This document shows positions 1 to 5,077 of a stretch of 5,077 bases of DNA, one piece after another (positions within the stretch are counted from its first letter, which is position 1; every line of letters starts with the position of its first letter). A model generated the notes under the pieces. The model was not told the origin of the DNA. It saw only the letters and a program-made list of their open reading frames with translations, and ran no database searches. The stretch is from contig DATLXM010000066.1 in NCBI GenBank assembly GCA_035575835.1, positions 1 to 5,077 of the forward strand, given 5' to 3'. Position numbers and translations under genes: made by a program. The stretch comes from Gaiellasilicea sp035575835 (GTDB taxonomy: Bacteria > Actinomycetota > Thermoleophilia > Gaiellales > Gaiellaceae).

Positions 1-3000
1 GGCGACGATCGCGTTCAGCAGGATCTTGATGTTCACCTCGTGGTCCGAGCAGTCGACACCGGCCGAGTTGTCGACGGCGTCCATGAAGATCCGGCCGCCC
101 CGGAGCGCGTATTCGATCCGCGCGCGCTGCGTGAAGCCGAGATTGCCGCCCTCGCCGACGACGCGGCAGCGGAGCTCGGCGGCGTCGACTCGGATGCCGT
201 CGTTCGCCTTGTCGCCGACCTCGGCGTTCCGCTCCTCGCGGGCCTTGACGTAGGTGCCGATGCCACCGTTCCAGAGGAGGTCGACGGGCGCGCGCAGGAT
301 CGCGCGCATGACCTCGTTCGGGGTGAGCGACTCCTCCTCGACGCCGAGCGCGGCACGGATCTCGGGCGAGAGCGCAATCGCCTTCGCCGTGCGCTGGAAG
401 ACACTGCCGCCCGTCGAGATCAGGGCCGGGTCGTAGTCGGCCCAGGAGGAGCCGGCCAGTCGAAACAGTCGCTCGCGCTCGGCGAAGCTCGCAGCCGGGT
501 CGGGATCCGGGTCGAGGAAGACGTGGCGGTGGTCGAACGCGCCGACGAGCTTGATGCGCCGCGAGAGCAGCATCCCGTTCCCGAAGACGTCGCCGGACAT
601 GTCGCCGACTCCGACGACGGTGAAGTCCGTGCTCGCGAGGTCGGTGCCGAGGGCGCGGAAGTGCCGCTTGACCGATTCCCAGGCGCCGCGAGCCGTGATC
701 CCCATCTGCTTGTGGTCGTAGCCCGCCGACCCGCCCGAGGCGAACGCGTCGCCGAGCCAGAAGCCGTACTCGGCCGAGATCGCGTTCGCGATGTCGGAGA
801 AGGTGGCCGTGCCCTTGTCGGCGGCGACGACGAGGTACGGGTCGTCGCCGTCGTGCCGGACGACGTCGGCCGGCGGCACGACCTCCCCCCCGGCGATCGT
901 GTCGGTGAGGTCGAGCAGGCCGCGCATGAAGATCCGGTAGCACGCGACGACCTCGGCGAGGAGCGCGCTCCGGTCGTCGCCCGTTGGCGGCCGCTTGACG
1001 ACGAAGCCGCCCTTGGCGCCGACCGGGACGATCACGGCGTTCTTGACCGTCTGCGCCTTCATCAGGCCGAGCACCTCGGTGCGGAAGTCCTCCCGGCGGT
1101 CGGACCAGCGAATCCCGCCGCGCGCGACCCTGCCGCCGCGCAGGTGCACCGCCTCGGTCCGCGGCGAGTAGACGAACACCTCGAACAGCGGGCGCGGCTC
1201 GGGCAGGTCGGGAATCAGCTCGGGGTCGAGCTTGAGCGACAGGTACGGCTTTGCCTGACCGTCGGCGCCGGCCTGGAAGTAGTTCGTGCGGAGCGCGGCG
1301 CACACCACCCGGAGGAAGCCGCGCAGGATCCGGTCCTCATCGAGGCTTTCGACCCCGTCGATCGCCGCCTCGAGCGTGCGCTCGAGCGCGCGTGCCTCGG
1401 CGTCGGCGTCCTCGGACCGCGCAGGATCCAATCGCAGCCGGAAGTGCTCGACGAGCCGGCGCGCGATTTCCGGATGGGCGGCGAGCGCGTCCTCCATGTA
1501 CGCCTGGCTGAAGGTGCTCCCCGCCTGCCGCAGGTACTTCGCGATCGCGCGGAGGACCGTGATCTCGCGCGCCGTCAGCCTGGCCGCGAGCACGAGCCGG
1601 TTGAAGCCGTCGTTCTCCGACTCGCCGCGCCAGGCGCGCACGAACGCGTCCTGGAAGGTCTCGCGCACCTCCTCCGCCTGGAGCTCCGCCCCCTCGGCGT
1701 GCTGGAGCCCGAAGTCGTAGATCCACACGGGGGAGCCGTCGCGGGGACGGATCTTGTAGGGCCGCTCGTCGGTGACGGTCACGCCCATGTTCTCGAGCAG
1801 CGGCAGCACGTCGGAGAGGAGCAGCGGCGCGCCCGAGCGGACGAGCTTGAAGGCGAGATGGTCGAGGCTCGACGCGAGCGGCACGTAGAGACTCATCCCG
1901 AGATCGCCATCGGGGTCGAGCCGCTCGATCCTGTTGATGTCCAGGACGGCCTGCGCGGCGGAGAAGTCCTCGCGGTATGCGCCGGGGAACGCCTCCCCGT
2001 ATCGCTCGTAGAGCAGGCCCGCCCGCTCCTCGCCGAGCTGGTCGGAGAGCGCGTCGCGCAGATCGTCCGCCCAGGCCCGCGTCGCTGCGGCGAGGCGCGA
2101 CTCGATCTCGGCGACGTCGTACGCCGGGACCGCGCCCGCCTCGGTGTAGACGACGAAGTGGAGTCGCGCGAGCACCGACTCGGACACGAGCGTCGTGTAG
2201 TCGACGCTGACCCCGGAGAACGCGTCCTGAAGGATCTCCTGGATCCGCCGCCGGTTCTCGGTGTCGAACCGTTCACGAGGCAGGTAGACGAGGCAGGAGA
2301 GGAAGCGGCCGAACGCGTCGCGGCGGACGAAGAGCTTGACGCGGCGGCGCTCACCGAGGCGGAGGATTCCGAGCGCGGTCTCGAAGAGCTCGTCTTCGGA
2401 GATCTGGAAGAGCTCGTCGCGCGGGTACGTCTCGAGGATCTCGATCAGCGCCTTGTGGTCGTGGCTCCCGCGGAGCAGCCCCGCCCGCTCGACGACGCGC
2501 TGGGCCTTGCGCCGGAGCACCGGAATCTCGGACGGGCTCGCGCTGTACGCGGTGTGCGTGTAGAGGCCGAGGAAGCGCCGCTCGGCGATCACCTCTCCGG
2601 CCGCGTCGAAGCGCTTGACCCCGACGTAATCGAGGTACGAGGGCCGGTGCACGGTCGACCGCGAGTTCGCCTTCGTCAGATTGAGCAGGTTCTTCTCCCG
2701 CGCGCGCCGCCGCACCTCGGGCGGCAGCTCGGCGAAGCTGAGGGAGATCGGCGCGCTGCCGCTCTCGCGGAGGATCCCGAGACCGGAGCCGGACACCGCG
2801 CGGAGGACGTCTTCGCCGTCGTCGTTGCCGATCTCGTACTCGCGGTAGCCGAGGAAGGTGAAGTGGTCGTCGTGCATCCACCGGAGCAGGTCGCTCGCCT
2901 CGGCGAGCTCGTCCGGGTCGACCGGCGGCGGCGTCTCTGCGAGCTCGGCGACGAGGTCGCTTGCGCGCTCCCGCATCGAGGTCCAGTCCTCGACCGCCGC

Positions 3001-3543
3001 ACGGACGTCGCCGAGGACGCGGTGGAGGCCGAGTCGCAGCCGCTCCAGGCCCGCGGGATCGCTCTGGCGGTCGACCTCGACATGGATGAGCGACTCGGGG
3101 AGCCCGTCGCCGGCGCCGACCTCGAGCAGCCGGCCCTCGTCGTCGCGGCGCATGCGCATGATCGGACGGATCACGAGGTGGATCGCGCTTCCGTACGCCG
3201 TGACCTGCATCGAGACCGAGTCGACGAGGAACGGCATGTCGTCGACGACCGTCTCGACGACCGTGTGCGGCGAGTCCCAGCCGTGCTCCTCGACGTTCGG
3301 GTTGTAGACGTGCACCTTGATCTCGCCGCGCTTGCGCACGCGCGCGAGGTTCCAGTGCGCGAGGGCGGCGCCGTAGAGGTGGCGGTCGTTCCGGTCGGTC
3401 AGGTCGTCGGGAGCGACGTGCGCGTAATAGGCGCGCACGAACCGCTCGCCGTCCTCCGCCTGGCCAGGCTCGAGCCGCTCGTGGACGTGCGCGACCGTCG
3501 CCTCGAGGAGCGCCCCCTTCGTCACATCTGGGCTCGTCGCCAA
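1..3543 (-). CDS. gdhB: NAD-specific glutamate dehydrogenase, large (180-kDa) class; C-terminus cut by the window edge
   Basis: Catalyses NAD-dependent oxidative deamination of L-glutamate to 2-oxoglutarate and ammonium in the cytoplasm, normally a catabolic role. The minus-strand frame is open from the start to the left edge, giving about 1181 residues; the family is usually about 1600, so roughly 400 C-terminal residues are missing. Motifs read from the translation, numbered from the TTG start: DDMPFLVDS (101-109) of the regulatory N-terminal region; RGGIRWSDR (808-816); GAKGGF (842-847) with K844 as the likely catalytic lysine; YDHKQMGITARG (942-953); GDMSGDVFGNG (980-990), the dinucleotide-binding part; and DNSAGVDCSDHEVN (1158-1171). 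These are hallmarks of the bacterial NAD-GDH family (Pfam Bac_GDH). The start chosen is TTG at 3543 because GAGGCGAGG lies 7 bases upstream and the product begins MATSPDVTKG. GTG at 3525 is the main alternative, with a weaker ribosome site. An in-frame stop at 3610-3612 limits any further extension. No frameshift was seen. The family is certain; the symbol is by analogy with Pseudomonas gdhB. Confidence 0.95.
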   Translation of the reverse strand, partial: MATSPDVTKGALLEATVAHVHERLEPGQAEDGERFVRAYYAHVAPDDLTDRNDRHLYGAALAHWNLARVRKRGEIKVHVYNPNVEEHGWDSPHTVVETVVDDMPFLVDSVSMQVTAYGSAIHLVIRPIMRMRRDDEGRLLEVGAGDGLPESLIHVEVDRQSDPAGLERLRLGLHRVLGDVRAAVEDWTSMRERASDLVAELAETPPPVDPDELAEASDLLRWMHDDHFTFLGYREYEIGNDDGEDVLRAVSGSGLGILRESGSAPISLSFAELPPEVRRRAREKNLLNLTKANSRSTVHRPSYLDYVGVKRFDAAGEVIAERRFLGLYTHTAYSASPSEIPVLRRKAQRVVERAGLLRGSHDHKALIEILETYPRDELFQISEDELFETALGILRLGERRRVKLFVRRDAFGRFLSCLVYLPRERFDTENRRRIQEILQDAFSGVSVDYTTLVSESVLARLHFVVYTEAGAVPAYDVAEIESRLAAATRAWADDLRDALSDQLGEERAGLLYERYGEAFPGAYREDFSAAQAVLDINRIERLDPDGDLGMSLYVPLASSLDHLAFKLVRSGAPLLLSDVLPLLENMGVTVTDERPYKIRPRDGSPVWIYDFGLQHAEGAELQAEEVRETFQDAFVRAWRGESENDGFNRLVLAARLTAREITVLRAIAKYLRQAGSTFSQAYMEDALAAHPEIARRLVEHFRLRLDPARSEDADAEARALERTLEAAIDGVESLDEDRILRGFLRVVCAALRTNYFQAGADGQAKPYLSLKLDPELIPDLPEPRPLFEVFVYSPRTEAVHLRGGRVARGGIRWSDRREDFRTEVLGLMKAQTVKNAVIVPVGAKGGFVVKRPPTGDDRSALLAEVVACYRIFMRGLLDLTDTIAGGEVVPPADVVRHDGDDPYLVVAADKGTATFSDIANAISAEYGFWLGDAFASGGSAGYDHKQMGITARGAWESVKRHFRALGTDLASTDFTVVGVGDMSGDVFGNGMLLSRRIKLVGAFDHRHVFLDPDPDPAASFAERERLFRLAGSSWADYDPALISTGGSVFQRTAKAIALSPEIRAALGVEEESLTPNEVMRAILRAPVDLLWNGGIGTYVKAREERNAEVGDKANDGIRVDAAELRCRVVGEGGNLGFTQRARIEYALRGGRIFMDAVDNSAGVDCSDHEVNIKILLNAIVA

Positions 3544-3550
3544 TCGCAGA

Positions 3551-3559
3551 CCTCGCCTC
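3551..3559 (-). promoter_or_regulatory. Ribosome binding site deciding the TTG start of the glutamate dehydrogenase
   Basis: On the minus strand this reads GAGGCGAGG, a good match to the anti-Shine-Dalgarno complement. It sits 7 bases before the TTG at 3543. The alternative GTG at 3525 has only a weak purine stretch (ACGAG) before it, and the other in-frame TTG at 3567 has its nearest GAGG about 13 bases away. This is why the TTG at 3543 is preferred. Confidence 0.6.
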
Positions 3560-3620
3560 GAGTTCAACCGGGAGTATGAACCTCGGCGGCGGCTATAGGT
3601 TGTTCGGGGTCACTCAGGGT

Positions 3621-3630
3621 GTCTCGAGAC
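3621..3630. repeat. Short perfect palindrome in the glutamate dehydrogenase leader
   Basis: GTCTCGAGAC is a perfect 10-base palindrome. It extends to 16 bases with one mismatched pair (GG-T on the left, T-CC on the right). It lies about 78 bases upstream of the likely TTG start on the minus strand, a reasonable place for an operator. Palindromes of this size also arise by chance in several hundred bases, and I recognise no regulator for it. Confidence 0.3.
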
Positions 3631-3776
3631 TCCACGAGGAAGGGCGACTCTAGGGCATGAAGCGGGCGCCACGGAGGCGCGCCGTAGCAGCGTCCCGGAG
3701 CTGAAACTCGCGGCTACAGTCGATAGAACAGATCGGGCGCTGAACTAACTAAAAGACTTGCAAAAGCGCCATTTTC

Positions 3777-3809
3777 GCCCTCTTAGCTCGTGGATAGAGC
3801 AGCGGTTTC
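3777..3809 (+). pseudogene. Partial tRNA gene: 5' third only, ending at the anticodon loop
   Basis: The sequence reads like the start of a tRNA: acceptor strand GCCCTCT, then TA at positions 8-9, D-stem GCTC and GAGC enclosing GTGGATA, then A and an anticodon-stem start GCGGT followed by TTC. Resemblance is lost exactly in the anticodon loop. The bases that follow do not supply the ACCGC partner, a T-arm of the GGTTCRANYCC type, or a 3' acceptor AGAGGGC. The D-loop also seems to lack the nearly invariant A14 (GCTCG instead of GCTCAG), so the piece is degenerate as well as truncated. It looks closest to arginine-type tRNAs with a GGTTTC anticodon-arm start, but the isotype cannot be assigned without the anticodon. 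It may be the remnant of a recombination event at a tRNA gene. Confidence 0.55.
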
Positions 3810-4140
3810 ATGCACGTCGCGATCGGCGGGGCACGAGGTCTCGTTGAACTCCTACTAGCACCGCCGGTCCTCGCGCGGCGACCTCCTCCTGCGTAGAGAG
3901 GCACTCGTCGCCTGAACCCACGACACTCCGCGGGCCTCGTCCAGCAGTCGATGCTCCTGCAACGGCGGGAGCCGGCCGATCGGCTCGAACGTGCCGTGAG
4001 GCTCGCGCGATATTCGAACGGGCGCGCAAGCGTCCGGTGGGTCAAATTCCACCCCCGCCGCCAGCTTCCGTTCCGTCTTCATTCGCCGCCGGTGGCGCCG
4101 ATGACGCAGGAAAGCTTGCTTCATCTTTCGATGCGCTTCT

Positions 4141-4145
4141 GGAGG
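4141..4145 (+). promoter_or_regulatory. Ribosome binding site of the poly-HAMP gene
   Basis: GGAGG lies 4 bases before the ATG at 4150, somewhat close but strong. An in-frame TGA at 4102-4104 and the absence of another good start codon between it and 4150 make this ATG the only sensible start. Confidence 0.7.
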
Positions 4146-4149
4146 ACCA

Positions 4150-4944
4150 ATGCCCGACTCACCTAGCCAGCTCGCGGACGTCATCGACACGACGGCGCTG
4201 CTGAACGTTCTGTCCCAGGTCAAGGCGGGTGACTTCTCCGCCCGGATGCCGCTCGAGTGGACAGGAGTGGCCGGCAAGGTGGCCGACGGTCTCAACGACG
4301 TGATCATGGCCAACCAAGCGCTCGCTTCGGAGCTGACCAGGGTCAGCGAGGTAGTCGGCAAGCAAGGCAAGCTCACTCAGCGAGCAGTGCTCGGCGGGCG
4401 GGGCGAGGGCTGGGCGGACAGCGTCGACTCGATCAACAGCCTGATCGACGACCTCGTGCGTCCCACGAGCGAGATGCAACGCGTGATCGGAGCGGTCGCA
4501 GACGGCAATCTGAGCAAGAAGGTCTCCGCCGAGGTGCGCGGCGACATGCTCGAGCTCAAAAACACGATCAACGACATGGTCGATCAGCTGAACGGATTCA
4601 TCTCCGAGGTGACGCGGGTCGCTCGCGAGGTCGGCACCGAGGGGAAGCTCGGTCAGGCCGCCGCCGTCACGATCGAGGTCGGCGGCGTGTGGAAGGACCT
4701 GACCGACAACGTCAACCTGATGGCGGGCAACCTCACCGGCCAGGTGCGGAACATCGCCGAAGTGACGACGGCCGTCGCCAACGGCGATCTGAGCAAGAAG
4801 ATCTCGATCGACGTCAAGGGCGAGTTCCTCGAGTTGAAGAACACCGTCAATGCGATGGTCGACCAGCTGAATGCCTTCGCTGGCGAGGTAACGCGAGTTG
4901 CCCGCGAGGTGGGAGTCGAGGGCAAGCTCGGCGGCCAAACCTAG
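4150..4944 (+). CDS. Truncated poly-HAMP protein, N-terminal part of a (hybrid) sensor histidine kinase
   Basis: A 264-residue protein with no signal peptide or membrane segment, made of alternating canonical and divergent HAMP modules. A first HAMP-like module occupies about residues 15-60 (GDFSARMPLEWTG). Divergent modules begin near residues 62, 155 and 248, each carrying a GKL motif at 73, 165 and 258, a period of 92-93 residues. Canonical modules with G(N/D)LSKK start near 110 and 203. This architecture is that of Nik1/group III-like soluble kinases and their actinobacterial relatives, in which the HAMP array relays signals to GAF, HisKA, HATPase and often receiver domains. Such proteins are normally well over 1000 residues. 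Here the frame stops at TAG right after GKLGGQ-T, where relatives continue with a GVWKDLT-type segment, as this protein itself does at about residues 178-184. No kinase domain is present, so the product cannot phosphorylate by itself. It could be a broken gene, an assembly break within the repeats, or less likely a stand-alone poly-HAMP modulator. Neither downstream frame restores the homology. Confidence 0.85.
   Translation: MPDSPSQLADVIDTTALLNVLSQVKAGDFSARMPLEWTGVAGKVADGLNDVIMANQALASELTRVSEVVGKQGKLTQRAVLGGRGEGWADSVDSINSLIDDLVRPTSEMQRVIGAVADGNLSKKVSAEVRGDMLELKNTINDMVDQLNGFISEVTRVAREVGTEGKLGQAAAVTIEVGGVWKDLTDNVNLMAGNLTGQVRNIAEVTTAVANGDLSKKISIDVKGEFLELKNTVNAMVDQLNAFAGEVTRVAREVGVEGKLGGQT
4504..4653 (+). 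repeat. HAMP repeat unit, copy 1 (residues 119-168)
   Basis: Encodes the 50 residues from GNLSKK to EGKLG. Aligned without gaps to the unit 279 bases downstream, 37 of 50 residues are identical, including LELKNT, MVDQLN and EVTRVAREVG. Most differences are conservative (V/I, D/E, R/K), which fits old duplicated HAMP modules under selection, not a recent DNA duplication. It covers the end of a canonical module and the start of the following divergent one. Confidence 0.85.
4783..4932 (+). repeat. HAMP repeat unit, copy 2 (residues 212-261)
   Basis: Encodes the 50 residues from GDLSKK to EGKLG, exactly 93 codons after copy 1. The open reading frame ends three codons after this unit, so the array stops shortly after entering the next divergent module instead of at a module boundary. 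Confidence 0.85.
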
Positions 4945-5077
4945 CGTTCGCGGTCGCAATATCCGGTGGCGAACCCGGGAGCGCAGCGACCCTTCAGGGA
5001 TCTTGGCGCGGATCGGGATCTGCTCCGCAGATCCCGATCCTGCTTGCGCCCTGGAAAATCAGTGCTCGTGAGCCATC
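4945..5077. other. Non-coding or unrecognised tail after the truncated HAMP gene
   Basis: No similarity to HAMP-kinase sequence continues here in any plus-strand frame. One plus-strand frame stays open to the right edge (PNLAFAVAISGGEPG...) but has no start codon of its own with a ribosome site and matches nothing I recognise. The main visible content is the strong hairpin at 5010-5040. Confidence 0.5.
5010..5040. repeat. Strong hairpin with a 14-bp perfect stem and TCC loop
   Basis: GGATCGGGATCTGC (5010-5023) and its exact reverse complement (5027-5040) enclose a 3-base TCC loop. A further arm, GGCGC at 5005-5009 and GCGCC at 5046-5050, can pair outside it across a 5-base bulge (TGCTT). There is no T-tract on either side, so it is not a classical intrinsic terminator. 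It lies 65 bases after the HAMP stop codon, so a U-tract-less terminator, an intergenic palindromic repeat or an element-end structure are all possible. Confidence 0.7.

Larger units (their letters stand above)
3544..4149. other. Divergent intergenic region with no supported protein gene
   Basis: About 600 bases separate the divergently transcribed glutamate dehydrogenase and poly-HAMP genes, so both promoters should lie here. I could not find a convincing -35/-10 pair on either strand; TATAGC on the minus strand near 3592-3597 is a weak -10-like match with no good -35. The region contains an AT-richer patch (about 3742-3776), a 10-base palindrome at 3621-3630, a small inverted repeat ACGAG-GT-CTCGT at 3833-3844, a GCGCC/GGCGC hairpin at 3666-3680 and a partial tRNA gene at 3777-3809. 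Short open frames here, mainly on the minus strand, are arginine-, serine- and proline-rich, lack recognisable domains and partly read through the tRNA fragment or antisense to the HAMP gene, so I treat them as noise. Confidence 0.7.

Noticed and set aside
40..3579. Plus-strand open frame of 1179 codons
   Set aside because: It is codon-aligned antisense to the glutamate dehydrogenase. In this register, stops could arise only opposite TTA, CTA or TCA sense codons, which are rare in GC-rich genes, so a long shadow frame is expected. Its product is low-complexity (rich in R, E, V, D, L) with no recognisable domain, whereas the minus-strand translation matches a known enzyme throughout.
3576..3653. 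Short plus-strand open frame of 25 codons starting MNLGGGYRLFGV
   Set aside because: It lies antisense to the dehydrogenase leader, has no properly spaced ribosome site and no recognisable similarity.
3964..4063. A possible 100-base type II or selenocysteine-like tRNA: GGCGGG at 3964-3969 can pair with CCCGCC before G-CCA at 4054-4063, with a hairpin GGTGG/CCACC next to it and a D-arm-like hairpin at 3970-3985
   Set aside because: The T-loop-like sequence is GTCAAATT, 8 bases long without TTC at its start; no anticodon arm with a 7-base loop can be drawn, and the acceptor has only 6 pairs. Hairpins are frequent in DNA of this composition. A covariance-model tRNA search would settle it.
3749..4376. 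Several overlapping minus-strand open frames of 73-173 codons in and beyond the intergenic region
   Set aside because: They overlap each other, the tRNA fragment and the HAMP coding region, are rich in R, S and P, and show no domain, conserved motif or good ribosome site.
4159..4959. Minus-strand open frame of 266 codons opposite the HAMP gene
   Set aside because: It is again codon-aligned antisense to a real gene in GC-rich DNA; the plus-strand product has clear HAMP repeats and a ribosome site, and the minus one has neither.
5010..5040. Reading the terminal hairpin as a classical intrinsic terminator or an integron attC site
   Set aside because: No T-run follows on either strand, and the conserved attC core boxes (GTTRRRY / RYYYAAC) are absent.

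Overview
This is a GC-rich bacterial fragment with two divergent genes, both incomplete. Its composition and protein style suggest a high-GC actinobacterium, perhaps of the Thermoleophilia type (Gaiellales or Solirubrobacterales). That placement is inference from protein style, not a database result.

From the left edge to about 3543, the minus strand carries the first ~1181 codons of a large (180-kDa class) NAD-specific glutamate dehydrogenase. Its C-terminal ~400 residues lie beyond the left edge. The same DNA also shows an 1179-codon open frame on the plus strand. That frame is a codon-aligned antisense shadow of the dehydrogenase and is not a gene.

From about 3544 to 4149 there is a ~600-base divergent intergenic region. 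It should contain the start signals for both genes, but I see no convincing -35/-10 pair. It holds a short AT-richer patch, a small GTCTCGAGAC palindrome, and the 5' third of a degenerate tRNA gene that stops at the anticodon loop.

From 4150 to 4944, the plus strand encodes the N-terminal poly-HAMP part of what is normally a very long (hybrid) sensor histidine kinase. The reading frame stops just after the start of another HAMP-type repeat, so no kinase, GAF or receiver domain is present. The last 133 bases have no recognisable gene but contain a strong hairpin with a 14-bp perfect stem.

The two genes have no obvious shared pathway: one is central nitrogen/carbon catabolism, the other signal transduction. 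I see no convincing new system here. The points worth checking are the abrupt end of the HAMP array, the tRNA remnant and the terminal hairpin; both ends of the array problem could also come from assembly at a repetitive gene.
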